Positions 48,901 to 61,032 of a stretch of DNA of 64,000 bases are shown here, piece after piece. The notes below the pieces were generated by a model that was not told where the DNA came from, made no database searches, and saw nothing but the letters and a program-made list of their open reading frames with translations. This DNA comes from Osmia lignaria lignaria (taxonomy: Eukaryota; Arthropoda; Insecta; Hymenoptera; Megachilidae): contig NC_135033.1 in the NCBI RefSeq assembly GCF_051020975.1, positions 8,273,501 to 8,337,500 on the forward strand, written 5' to 3'. The translations under genes and the position numbers were made by a program. Position 1 is the first letter of the stretch. Each line of letters opens with the position of its first letter.

Positions 48901-51900
48901 GATAGTCTAAATAGGAAACGTATCGAGAGGTAAACGGGTACCGCAAGTGTCGCCTAAAGTAGCCGCCTCGATATTGGCCACGTGGGGCGGACGCAGAGGA
49001 TGTTTTGTTACCAGCGTGCGATCCACGACACGTGGCGGAGATTAATGTGTTTTGATTTTTAGACTTCGTATTATATAGCCGGCATAAGCCTTCTCCGCAT
49101 TGTATTCACGGACCCGTACACGCGCTCACCACGCAGCCATCGGCCATTCAAGGATAATGGACGAGCCGCTCGCAGGAAGCACGCGAAATTCAGCAGGATG
49201 ACCCCGGCAAAGGCAATCGAATCGATCTTTTTGACGTTTCAACCCCCCCGTTGATTCGCTTCCAGCCGAACCTATTTATCGCGGAAAAATAAGATGAGAA
49301 TGGATACGCTTCCGTACTCGTCGAACTATGTTACTTCTATGTTACATCTCCTCCAGACGAGTCGCGCGAAATTGTGACGGATAAAAGGAATAATCAAGCA
49401 TTCGCACCGTTTCAATTTATCTTTGCTTTTTAACGTTTCAATTTAATTGACGGTACTCGAACGACGAAGAGGGGGCTCGAGTGGCGAGGCCGGAGTAGGA
49501 AGAGGCGACCCGATTAATTCCTTTGTCGCCTATCTGCCGGTGGAATAACAAACCTCTTCGGCGGACGGGAGTCGAGAGGATACAAGTACGATAAAATCAC
49601 GAGGGTCCGCGGGACGAGGTCGGATAAAAACACTGTAAAACGAGAGGGACGAAGGGGTTGCTTCTAACCGATGAAAAAGAGGAAGAGGAGTAGAGGAGGA
49701 TTTCGTGGACCTCCTGGTACCTCTTGCCTTCATTTTCTAGCATCGGTCGCCACCGCCGTTGGCAGAGGGAGGAATAGCAATTAAAAGTATCTGGCACAAT
49801 CTTCGTTAAACTTCTTCCTCGTTCTTCGTCGACGGAGGGAAGGCATTATTAAAACGTGCCGTCGGCTGCAACCGCTACACCTCTCTCCCTCTACTCACAG
49901 ATTTTCTCAACCCTCCGCCCGTCCTCTCCGTCTCTTTCAGAATCGCGTTTGAAAGCAAGTTATTTGAAATTAATATCGAAATCTTGAGAAGTTAAAAAAT
50001 TCCGTCTAGTTCGCCACTTTATTTCGCTACGTTTAATGAACTAATTTCGAACAAGTTTGAACCGTACGACTTGAAAGTTCTTGACGATCGAAGAAGCAAA
50101 AGTGTCTGATACAACGGGTCTGTTACGCGGGGAATCTCGATTATACCGTTGGCTTTCGGGGAAAATAGAAGGCTGCCTTGGCTGTTCGAGAGGGCGAAAC
50201 CGTCACGACGGAAGCCCCGGTTTATCGAGAATTTTGAGAATGGTAATGCGGAAGCCCGGCAAGAGACAGGGAGGAAGGAAAAGGAAGAGACGTCGGTAGC
50301 GGGGTGAAGCCGAGATGTTCGTGGAAGGTAAGAAAAGGGAGAAGTTCTCAGGGTCTCTTCGAGTAATCCTGCTGCCGGCCCGGAGGTCGAGGAATATAGG
50401 ATGAAAATACCTGGAGTTAGGAGAGGTATTACTTGTCTCACCCTCTTTCCAGCTCTTCTCCACTCTCTGCCATCCAGCTTTCGAATAAGACTGAAGTCGT
50501 CATAATTCCAGGAATAACCTTCGTCCCTATTTAAGTCCCGTCCTAAGGACGATTATTTGCTTATACGAACCGATATCTTTGTTTATAATTCCCCTTTCGT
50601 TTCGCGGTTTCCAGGATCAACCCCTTTCTCTTCATTTGCATAGTCTGTTGTTTAACAATTTTTTAAACTAACTTTTCGCTGCCATTGATTGATCAGTAAT
50701 ATTTTCTAGGATTTCTCCGACAAAATTATCTGGTTCCCGTGCGAAACTTTGTACCGAGGACATTAAGAACGACAGAACTGCTCGAACGTCACCGACGAGA
50801 GGACATTATGTCACAGTTGCTGAGAACTGCTCTCACGTTTACGATTGGCAACAATGAGAAAGCTACCACAATATCGCTCGATTATTCCGTTAGAGTCTCG
50901 GAAAGTTTACCTTGAAACGTGAGAACTTTTCTACCGTTAATATTTCCATCAACTTATAACGCTTCGCCAACAGTTGCGGATACATTTGTCCGGGCGAGAA
51001 ACGCGATGAAAAATCAATTTTAATTCGTCCTCGTCTAATTTACCTCCGAGACAGCACGTCGGGTCTCGTGTCTGTTTTTCAAGGGAGACGCGTTCGAGTA
51101 TCACGAAATACTCTCGGATCGGAATAAATTAATTAAGAACTAACGACGCTATGGTAGCTCGGTAACACCCACTTGGGCGAAAACGCATCGTTTGGGGACT
51201 CGAGACGGAGGAAAAGCAAATACCTTTCGAGGGGGTTGAACTGCCAGCTCACCCGAAATAAGGGGGGTGGGGTACGCAAGGGTAGGAGGCGGAAGAACGA
51301 GAAAGAATTCCGTCACGATCTCGTCTGCGCTTGCTTTGTCCCCTGCTTTGATTTCTTCTGTTCGGTACTCCACAACCGGGCAGAGAGCAAAAGGCCGAAA
51401 GATAAAGAGAGAGAGGCGGTGATAGGGCGAAGGGTGGAAAGGACAGAAAATCAGGGGAGAGAAGGAGAGAACACAGAGACATAAAGAGAAAGATAGAGAG
51501 AGAGAAAGAGGCTTTAGCTGGTTCGGTACCGGGAGAGTGAACGATATTTACATGCGATTTGCATACTAGTTGATCCCTATTGCTTCCATCTCCAACGAGC
51601 CAGCAGGGGCGGCGGACCTACACCCGGAACCCTCCGTCATGCCGCACCCTCCATCGTCCTTCTCCTCCTACTCCTCTCGTTTCACGATTCCATGAGTTTT
51701 CATCTCTATCTGCTGCTCGCGCGACGAGTATCTTCCTGGAGAACCGAACAGACTTCGCACGTTCTCGTGGAAACGCGTAAGCGAAACCCTTAACGCTAAA
51801 ACGAGCTCGAGAGCAGGGTATTCGACGTTCTTCGAATCCTCCTCGTTATCATCGTGTACCTTAATGAAGCCTTCTCTTTCCTCTCGCCCTTCCTTTTACT

Positions 51901-52270
51901 CCTTTCCCTTCCTATCTCTCTGTTCACGAGCTCGTTCGCTTGTAAATACTCGTGTAGAGAGATTTAGGTACTCTACAGAGGGGTATCGTGATTCGCTTTC
52001 TATCGATTCTGTTTCTGCTTAATTGGAAAAAGAAGCTCAGAAGCTCGTGTTATAGACGACTAGAGCTTCAACTTTGGTGAACGTTCAATTGTAAATAGGA
52101 TGTAGATAAGAAACAGAGAGAGAGAGAATAGGAAGGAAAAAAATGATCGTTTGGTGGAACGTGAAGGAAAGCTGGCAAGGTGTTTCCAGATTTTGCTTAG
52201 GGATCCGAGGGATTAAAGGTAGTTGGCAAAGCTGTGTAATCAGGTCATATAAATGTGGCCTGGCTAATTG
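45970..52270. other. Unique non-coding DNA
   Basis: ATGTTCGTGGAAG|GTAAGA near 50,325 is a donor after an ATG without an acceptor. GA-rich stretches occur near 51,440-51,510. Octamers lie at 50,634 and 51,557. No gene is supported. Confidence 0.4.
48170..48330. promoter_or_regulatory. Candidate regulatory element with CCAAT-type hairpin
   Basis: CACGCC-GATT-GGCGTG (48,175-48,190) forms a 6-bp inverted repeat around an inverted CCAAT core. It is followed by GATTAATAATTAAG and, further on, GATAA and TAATCATTTA sites. Dense transcription-factor cores without coding potential suggest an enhancer. Confidence 0.2.
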
Positions 52271-52273
52271 CAG

Positions 52274-52320
52274 ATAGTCGGTTTCACGAGAGAACGCGTT
52301 AAGAAGGCTGCGGTGGAAAG
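52274..52320 (+). CDS. Possible 47-nt internal exon
   Basis: The acceptor GGCTAATTGCAG (with a close CTAAT) and the strong donor AAAG|GTAAGAAC enclose 47 bases with one open frame, reading IVGFTRERVKKAAVE and ending in phase 2. The other two frames stop. The pyrimidine tract is poor. It cannot be joined directly to the 39.9-kb exon, because the frame required by that exon's phase has a stop here. Confidence 0.12.
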
Positions 52321-52725
52321 GTAAGAACAAGGTGGTCTTACGTCTGCTGATGGACGAAGAAGAAAAGGAAAGGGGGTGGCTTTCCTATCTCGCTACCAAA
52401 TGGGGGAAGCCAAATTAGCCGGGATAATCAAGTCGGAAAAGGAGGATGAAAAGAGGGTAAAGTTACCGAGAGACTAAAGCTTGTTTCCTTCGCAATATAA
52501 AATCTACCGAACCTATCGTTTAATCGGATGATAAAATATTTATGAAATAAAAGATACTGTTCGTATCGTCGAGCAGACTACTCTACCGACAATTAAAAGT
52601 AAAGTTGCACGCGATGATCTTCAAGGCTTAATTAAACAACGTGAGAAAGAGAAGAAAGTTTCGTGTATCTTGTCCAGGGTTCTAAGCACGATTCTATCCG
52701 TTCGGTATCTCATTTTTCGTGTATC

Positions 52726-52758
52726 GGGGGGTTAAGGAGGGTGATGCGGGAGAGGGGG
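52726..52758 (+). other. Canonical G-quadruplex motif (plus strand)
   Basis: G-tracts of 6, 3, 3 and 5 are separated by loops of 7, 6 and 3 bases, within the usual limits. It lies 0.4 kb right of the possible 52.3-kb exon. Confidence 0.6.
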
Positions 52759-52881
52759 ATGAGAATGTTTTAAGAAAAGCAGGCATGGGTCCATCGAGGA
52801 GCAGAGGAGCGATTGATATCTGAGCATGCTGCCACGTGAGCCTTGGCCGAAGCACGCCGTCTAATTAACTCCGTGACTGGC

Positions 52882-52896
52882 TGACCCCGCTGACCC
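52882..52896 (-). promoter_or_regulatory. Nuclear-receptor direct repeat (DR3)
   Basis: TGACCC-CGC-TGACCC reads on the minus strand as GGGTCA-GCG-GGGTCA, two close matches to the AGGTCA half-site spaced by three bases. DR3 to DR5 arrangements bind receptor dimers of the RXR/USP type. Confidence 0.4.
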
Positions 52897-54279
52897 TGCA
52901 GCTCGTTGCATGCCACGATGGCGCCTGTGTGCTTGCACATACACGCGTCCATCTAACGTGCACACGTGTTGCATCGGCTCGCACACCTAACGGGCCCCGC
53001 TATTCCGTCGTAGATAGAGACATCATCGTGCCACCGACCCACCGCTCTACACGTTAACCTTATATGGTCCTGAACCACCAGAAGAACACCCTTCCTCCTT
53101 CGCGTTTCTGCACGAACTGGCTGATGCACGAACCTCGGGGGCATCGAATCGGAAGCCCGATACCGCGAGGGATACCCCTCTATTCTAGAGCAATTTCGCA
53201 GAGACGCGTGTCCTAGGTAAAGGAAGAAGATGAAACTAAGGATCCTTAGAGTTTTGGCTGTTAGAACCAGGAATTTTTATCACCCTTGTAATCGCGATGA
53301 ACAAGAGGAAGGATTTTTCGCACGGTCCGCAATTGTAAACGTGTGCCAGCGCGGCGTCGAAGAGATAGACGTATACCGGTCGTGCGATGCCCTCGCTGTT
53401 TCGTTAATTAAAATGAACGAACGAACGAACTGGTTAATTTTATGCGAGTGCTGAATCGAGCCGGCGTGCATGGCTTTCCCATTACCGCGCCCACCTCCCT
53501 ACCGGGTGTCGATTGGTCATTGGTGTCACAAACGATCATCCTCCGTTCCTCTGCCACCGTCATCCACGAATATTGACGCCTACCCCCTTAATTTCCTACG
53601 CGAAAACACCATTCTCGTTACCGAAACATTCCAAGTAAACCTGGAGATCGACTATATCTCGCAACGTTTCGTCGCCAGACCGGAGTGTAATGCTTAAAAA
53701 TCACTGAAACATCGAGTCATTTCGCTTAAGCCGAGAGATCGCTCGCTAAGCGGCATTTAATGTGCCGAGAAACAGTGATACACTGTTTATTGCCGGGAAC
53801 CCTCGGGGAATTTTCAGCAGTCTACGACGCTTTTATTCCATCCTCCTACCTACTGGCTAATGGCGAATAAATTTTAATGAACGTCGAAAAAAGAACCTCG
53901 TCTACGCGTTACAATTTAATGAAAGTCAATTCGACCGACATTCGTATCGAAGCTACTCCGTTGTTCGTAATTCCGGATGAACGGGAAAGAGAAGGACGTT
54001 GAGAACAATTTTGATGATGTAACGCGAAAGGGGGGGAAAAAAAAAGGAGAGAAAGAGAGTAGTCTCGTTTTTTTTACGGTGAAATTTGAATGGAGCCCAG
54101 GAATTGTTTGTCGAACGTACAAGTGGCGCGTCGCGCGGTATTTTTCGGAGGAATAAAAAATTTTGTTAGCCGCTAGACCGAGCGATTTCGAAATTCCGAT
54201 CGGTCACGCTGAGGGAAACGCGGAGCAGAGGGTGGTTGCAGCGTGGAAAACAGGGTGTGGCGCGTGAGAGCTGGCTCAC

Positions 54280-54361
54280 CTGAAACAACACAACGTTTTC
54301 AGATCGCTGATCCCATAAGCGTCCACGTTTGATCCCTCTGTTGTTTTGCGAACGAGTCCGC
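54280..54361 (-). CDS. Possible 82-nt minus-strand exon
   Basis: On the minus strand a strong donor TTTCAG|GTGAGCC ends an 82-base segment that begins after CTGGCAGGCAG. Two frames are open throughout, one containing TEGSNVDAYGISDLKTLCCF. The acceptor's pyrimidine tract is short and the branch point would be very close, so the left edge is uncertain. No partner exon was found. Confidence 0.1.
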
Positions 54362-57300
54362 CTGCCTGCCAGTTAATTCGCGAAAAACTATAACCCGACG
54401 TTCTTCTGCTTCACCTGATACACGAGTTACCAGAAACTTTCTTCAAAGACCAAGTGTTTTGTTTGCAAACACACGAAAGTCAGCTCTATTTCAATGTGGA
54501 ATCAACCAACGAGCCTACATCCCAAACGAAGACGTTTTTCTTTATTTTTCTAACGCAAAATAGCGAACACTTTCTCACAGAATAAAGAAGAAGTTGGTTA
54601 CTCTTTCGAATTGCGCTTTTCAGTCGGTGGTTGATAGAAATTTTTGTTCGAGGGGTGAAAAGAAAGGCGATGTGGGGTGAGACACGTCGAGTGGTGACGT
54701 AGAATAGTAGAGATATATCGTGGCGTAATATGCAAAGCGGATCGGATGTACCCGGCGGGGGGTGAAAGCGGTAACCAAGGGGTGATTAGCGGGACAAAAG
54801 CTGGCGCCGCTACAAGTGGAACCAAATTGGTAGAAAATTGATAATCAACCGCCAATATCAACCTCCATTGGGATCCGGCTGGCTTGCCGTGCCCGAGAAG
54901 AGGGCAAAGGATTACGCGGATATACATATACGCATCGAAATATTTGCTTCGGGAATAAAAGACGATATCAACTTTCAGACCGGTGCTTGTCTCTTGGATA
55001 TTTCAATACTTTCTTTACCTATAATTACCAATAATTGAGACTTCCGAAGGTAAATTGTATATTTTACCCTCAGAGGTCTCGAGTAACTTTGGTCAAAATT
55101 TCAACACGATGTTCAGCAATGTTTGCGTTGTATTTTAGGAAAAATCTACGAACGAGAAGAAAAGGAAAAGAATTGAAATGCCGAAGAAAGAAAGGGATGA
55201 AACGCACCAAGTGTATAAAGAGTACATTCGATGAGGAGTCGCGACCAAGCAGACTGCTGTGAATGGAACACGTGTACGGTGTCACATCTATCTGAAAAGT
55301 TCATCGTTACAAAGATCTCTTGAAAAGAGTTTCCTGGAATGTGAGCTATCTCCGGCACGATGGTGGCGAGTGTGTAATCGAAGGAATCGTAGAACACTTT
55401 TCTCATGCAAATACCCTCGGATGCGAGAGAAGGGACAACGAACTTCTTCTTTGGTCTGGTTAAAACTTCGAACTTAGGTCCTTTTAAATTTAAATGCTTT
55501 CCCCCTACTCGAGGAACACCCGTGAGTTCCTCTTTCGAACGACATCGTCGCCTCGATGTCGCAGAGATGGTAATAAAAAAGAAAAAAAGAAAAAAGAAGA
55601 ACGTCAAAGGACACGAACCTGGCCGTGGTTAATTTTAGAAAAATGAATATCGTCCTTTTATGCGAAGGTAAATAAAAATTTCCAAAATTCCACGGGCAAT
55701 CGAGTTGCACCCTTCATTTTTTATTCGCGTACCATAAAAGCTCGGCTCGCGAGTACGTAAATTAGCGAAACACACCTTGTGAATTTCAACTCGAACGCGA
55801 AAATATTTTCCAGAGAAGCGTGAAAAACGAAATCTCTCCAGCAACAAAATGTCCAAGTATTTCCATAATATCACGGCATTGTTTTCCAGGATAACGTTAC
55901 GCCACCCACAGTGTAAAAGGACGTTTGTTCGGTCCGGCAATTATTGAAACGAATAAAATTTTCACTCTGTACGTAATAATAAGCGGACGCACGAATATAC
56001 CGCAATAATTACGAAAACGTGGAACGGAATCGTTGCGATACAAATGTATGAAAAATTATTATTTGCCGGGCGACGTTCAATGAGCAGAAAAATATTTCCC
56101 TATAACGAGACGCGTCGTCGACCCGGCACAGGATACGATCGCAATTTGAAATTCGAATTATTATAATTACGGTTCGGCCCGTGAAAAATCGGAGGACAAA
56201 GAGAGGAAAGCAGTAACCAGCGCCATCCAATGATATAATTAATAAAGAGTTACATGGTAGAATGCGTCTACGAGATGAGCTTGTTAAATCGAAAATTTTC
56301 ATGCGCATTAAATTAAGAATTGATCGTATGCATTATTACTAACACATCCTACGAATATTTCCCCTGTGTCGAATGAAAAAGAAGAATAAAATAAACAAAC
56401 TGAATTTTCTATACAATGTTTGTTTTTACAAACCAACCCCTTATGTAACATTTTTTCCTTATTTGCCCTCATCCACCCTGAACGAAAGCATCGACGCGGG
56501 ATATTGATATCAAAACAAAATTGTTATTATTATTTTTGATGTTTTTAATGAAACTGCAAGCACGTTAACAAGAGCGCGCGGAATTATGATTCGAAATAGA
56601 GCGAGAAGGTAGAGGGTGAAAGAGGAAGGAAAAAAGCTGTGTGCCGTCCACGTGGTGAATGTGTATCGCGAGCAGCGTGGCAGAGAGAACGAGAGTGACA
56701 AGGTAGAAGAGAAGAGTTATTAAAATGTAAATATGAATCGACAATCTGTAACCCAGCGCGTCGCGTTAAGCACGTGTGCGCTGCCGTGTAGATAAACGTG
56801 TCTCGAATACCCGCGAGAACACGATGACGTTCGTAAATGGCTTTCGACAGGAAACTTATTTCGAGGAAGTTTTTATCGTTAACGATTTCCCGCGGTCACG
56901 TAACGCGTTCAATTTTCTTCGCCGCTTTCTTTTTCTTCCCCTTTCCACGTCGATTTTCACTTACACCCGGTACTACCGGAAAACAAATTCCTGTAACTTT
57001 TCAAACGTAACGCGCGATGAATAATCTTTGATCAGCAGATTGAAAGCGAGTTCGTGAAATTATTCGAATCCGGTGGAAATAAAAATTCTTCCTTGCTCTG
57101 CTTCTGTTTTTTCTTTTCACGATATCAGCCATAAATTTATCCCCCGCTGCTTTCTCCCGATCCTTCTTTTTCTCTCTGTCGACTGGCTTTACGGATTTAT
57201 GGACTTATAGATTCTTCCTCCTTCTTTCTTTCCGACCCTTAAATTTCGCGGAGCTGAAATCTAGCTACGGCTTGCAAGTGACCCAGAATTCTTTATTCCT

Positions 57301-57621
57301 TCTGCTTTTTCTTTTTCCAGAAAATTTAAGACGGTCAGAGTATATATTGGTATTCTTATACTTTGACATTTTGAGGACGAAGCTGACCGTTGAAGAAGCA
57401 TATTTCTCGAAAATTGGAGCAAGAGAAAAAACTGATATTTCTTGGAGGAATATCGGTATATTTTGCAGCGTGCAATTATATTCGAAGGATAGTATCTCGA
57501 TGGAGAAGCATCGAAAGCGAAATCCCATGGGATGACAGGAACCACAGGCGGTTCCTTTCCATGGCCGGTGGAATCTCATTCTTCGTCCCCTTTGCCAGCA
57601 ACATCCCCCTTTTCCACTTTA

Positions 57622-57649
57622 TCTCTCTCTCTCTCTCTCTCTCTCTCGT
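57622..57649 (+). repeat. (CT)n microsatellite
   Basis: About 14 CT units inside a longer CT-rich tract reaching about 57,695. Confidence 0.95.
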
Positions 57650-57721
57650 TTCCTTTCTCTTTCTTGCTCTCTTTCTCTGTGTTGATTGCTCTCTCGCGCC
57701 GCAACGGAGGCCGCGATGGCT

Positions 57722-57766
57722 CATAAATATTCAATGGCCACGCGGCCAAGATAAACTAATTAAAAC
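57722..57766. promoter_or_regulatory. Hox-type and palindromic motif cluster
   Basis: CATAAATATTCAATGG is followed by the palindrome TGGCCACGCGGCCA (57,735-57,748, two central mismatches), a GATAA and ACTAATTAAAAC. No ORF of interest overlaps it. Confidence 0.25.
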
Positions 57767-60259
57767 TTAGATCTCGGTAGTCACTTTAGATTTTTACTTA
57801 CACAAGAAGCATTTCAACGGAGGCCGGCCGGCTGGAAAAAAAGTCTACACGAAACCGAGCAGCCGGCCCCGAAGCCGCGAATCCGATTCGACTGTTCGCG
57901 AGGACGTGAAACCACCTAGCCGGGAAGGAAGCTCTTCCACGGAGGACGAAGAGGGGTAAAGGACCGGCAAAAGGACGCGCAAAGAAAGCTTTACTCTGTA
58001 CTTCTCATTAAAGAAACCACGCTTTCTTTTCTACCTTCTTTCTTTCTTTCTTGTAGCCTTTGCGTCTTTCGAGGGGCGGACATTCATCCCCCTTTCATCG
58101 TGCTCCTCTTTCCTTCTTCGTTTCTTTTTCGTTACTTTGCCGTTGTTCGGACCTTAACGAGTGGCTCGAAAGAAATACGATCGACGAGAGTGCTAAAGTG
58201 TTCATTGTCCTCTTAAATTCAATCACGATCGAACGAGGAAAAACGAGCTGTTTTTATTAACTTGTTATCTTCTGTACGTGTAATTAAAAAAAGAAAAGAA
58301 TAATTAATAAAATCCCTCAGTTCCCTTGCTTCGCGTAGTAGTGTTCTCGATCCGACGTGAAAAGTTCCTTCTCTTTGACCGATGCAAAACAAGCGGGCCG
58401 TTTGTCTGCTGCTCTCGTCACGCTAGTCACTTGCAATGTCGTTGGCGATCGATACGAAATCCGTGAATAATCGCGCGATCCATTATCGCTCGTCCGTTTC
58501 TTTAACGTTCTCCGTCGCTAACAAAATGATTTATTAACGGGCCAGGTCGGTCGCGTTCGGAATCTTTTTGCTCGCCACCGCCGAGGTTACCACCTTTTTA
58601 AAAACCGTAAATTTCCTTCTCCTTCGCGCCTAACGGGAGAAAAAGGGGTCGCGAATGGAAAATCGACAAACAACCCCCGCAATTCACTCCACCCGGCTCG
58701 AAGACAAGAGATCGGTCGATCCTTCGTTAGAAATTCCACGCAATCATATTCGAGCAAATAATTCGTTAGGCCCTCGTTCCGCGGCCTGTTCGTTAGTATA
58801 ATTAAAATAAATTCAAATGACTTTCTTGTCCCTCGTCTTTGGTCTCGCCGGTTTTCACCCTCCTCCCTCCGGCCCGCTTTCTACGTCTCTGGTGCTTCTT
58901 AAATCCGTTGATTAGCGCAAAAATCCGCTTACAAATTAAGCGAAGCTGTCTGGCGTGCCACCAAACTCCCCCGAGGATGCTGAAACCTGCAGCTCCCTCG
59001 AGAACAATGGAAGAAAGACGGCGAGGAGGGGGGAAAGAAAACTGACGGAAAAGAAGGGTGAGTACTTTAATATCTTAAGTAAACCTGGCTCGGGCTAAAG
59101 AGGAAGAAAAAATAAGTCCTTCTGGAGGAGAGTTACCGTAGGAAAAGTGGGGTGCCACGCGAAAACACGCAAGAGGAATTAAAATACCAAGCGGAGAAAG
59201 GAACAATCGTGGTGAATCTCAGAGAAGAAATAATGTTTGTTCTTTTATACGATTCTACAGCTTCGATGAATAATTTAAGGACGTTAGATCGTTGCACTTA
59301 TTAATTTGAATCGGAGTTTTCAATTTTTAACCCGATTACCAGATATCATTTGAAAGGAGAAACGAATTGACCGCGGAATCTCAGCAACGAAGGACGATTC
59401 CTCGGTGGTGTTTTCCGTTCGCCGCGGCGGTCCGTTCGCAGAGCGTTACCTCTGTCTGTGTGCGCGTTTTCGTGCGATACGCTGTGTTATCGTTTGCATT
59501 GCAAATGGCAAGCCACCCCGCCCACATTGAAAGCACACACCGGGACGGTGGAGCGTGCACGTTTTATGGTGAAATCGGCCGCGTGTGCGAGCCTCGCCGA
59601 TATATCGAGTCCTACGCGGATGAGTCACAGAGAATCGGGACAACCCTAACGATGCCCTCTTAAGGGGAGCCAGATCTGTCGAATTTCGACACGTTTCACC
59701 GACTTCTCAAATTATTATCACCGACTCCGTTCACGGCTGATTAGAGAGAAACGTCAAACCCTTTGATCCTTGAACTAATTTTTTTGCAAACTCTAGAAGG
59801 TAAATCGTTCGTTGTTACGTTATCGATTACGATCGACGGGAAATCTATTAGAAATAAAGAGAGGTGTGTATTCGTACAGCTGGTCTCGCGAAAACTTTCG
59901 TCCCATCGATCAGCGGAACAAGGCGGAAAGTTTTCCTTTTCTTTTTTCTTTCTGGCACGTAGCGTATTTCATTTACGCTAGGGTCTAGAGAGCGCACGCG
60001 GTATCGAGGTAACAATCTCTTGGAAGTCGGCAACCACGCGAAGAAGGAACCCCGTAGGTCGATCTTACGCAACTGAAAGGGGGTGGCAGCGAAGTGGTAG
60101 CAAGGCTTGGGGGCCACCGAATGCCGTTCCATGGCACGCGGAACACGGAATATCCGTTTTAGAAATGAGCTTACTTTAAGGCCGTCCAACGACCCGCCTT
60201 CCTGCAGGATCCCTCCGCGCGATCGAGATCGGTAATTAATCATTTAGGAAGCTGGCCTC

Positions 60260-60261
<2 letters not shown>

Positions 60262-60291
<30 letters not shown>
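60262..60291 (+). repeat. (CT)n microsatellite
   Basis: Fifteen CT units, uninterrupted. Confidence 0.95.
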
Positions 60292-60292
<1 letters not shown>

Positions 60293-60825
60293 GCAGACCG
60301 CGCAGCACGGGGTTGAACGTTAGCGTTAGCTCGGAGGCAGGGGTTAAACGGAATAAAAGGCAAGCTCTCCTCGTGTGTGCACGACCAAGGAAACGCCAAA
60401 TGGCCAGCGTCGACTGAGATTGGCTTCGACCACGAAACGCCGTCGTTCCGGCTTACGTAGAACTGGGGCTTCCTTTACATACGTACCACCTACCGACCAC
60501 TGGCGTAGATATTGCATCACCCACGAGTGCAACGCGTTTTGTACAACCTTAGACTTTGATTGCGGATTATAGACAGATCCGAGAATAGACAGAAAATTTC
60601 AAAAATAAATGAAATATTGAAATGACAATGAAAAACAACCCCATTGAATAAGACGAAGTGTCGAATATGTGTCACTGGTTATCAAAGTGTTTCAAATCAA
60701 TTTTCAATCCCCTGTAGATATATAAGAGTTGTTGGACAATTAGGAAAAATGATTTTTCAAAAATAATTGACTATTATCGTCCGATAGATGTAACAATTAT
60801 CACGAGAGAAAAGAGGGTGAAATCG

Positions 60826-60923
60826 GTCCTACGACATTGCACCCTCTCGTGCGTAGGACGAAAGTACGTTCTCACTAACTACTCCGTAGGAGTGTAGGTA
60901 CGTAAGACCGTGTATCCTACGTA
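60826..60923. repeat. Inverted-repeat cluster of CCTACG/CGTAGG
   Basis: GTCCTACG (60,826-60,833) and CGTAGGAC (60,852-60,859) form an 8-bp inverted pair. CTCCGTAGGAG (60,882-60,892) and ATCCTACGTA (60,914-60,923) add two more dyads in under 100 bases. Confidence 0.5.
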
Positions 60924-61002
60924 TGTTCCAGTCGTTATCGCAATCTCGACCCCGTTTGATATAACAGTCACTGTGACGACTATCGTCTTCCGACACGCGA
61001 GG

Positions 61003-61032
61003 CCGTTGCAGGGTTTTACACACCCTGCACGG
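61003..61032. repeat. Hairpin, 11 bp with one bulge
   Basis: CCG-T-TGCAGGGT pairs with ACCCTGCACGG around the loop TTTACAC. Confidence 0.55.

Larger units (their letters stand above)
52330..57600. other. Unique non-coding DNA
   Basis: Besides the listed motifs, an octamer lies at 55,405-55,412 and TATAAAGAG near 55,215. AT-rich, featureless sequence dominates 55,650-56,750. Confidence 0.4.

Noticed and set aside
55645..55680. ATG frame ending at AAG|GTAAAT
   Set aside because: It is only eight codons and stops two codons past the donor. The surrounding sequence is AT-rich and such coincidences are common.
59041..59062. Good donor AGG|GTGAGT
   Set aside because: The ATG frame leading to it stops a few codons before the donor, and the alternative open frame lacks an acceptor.
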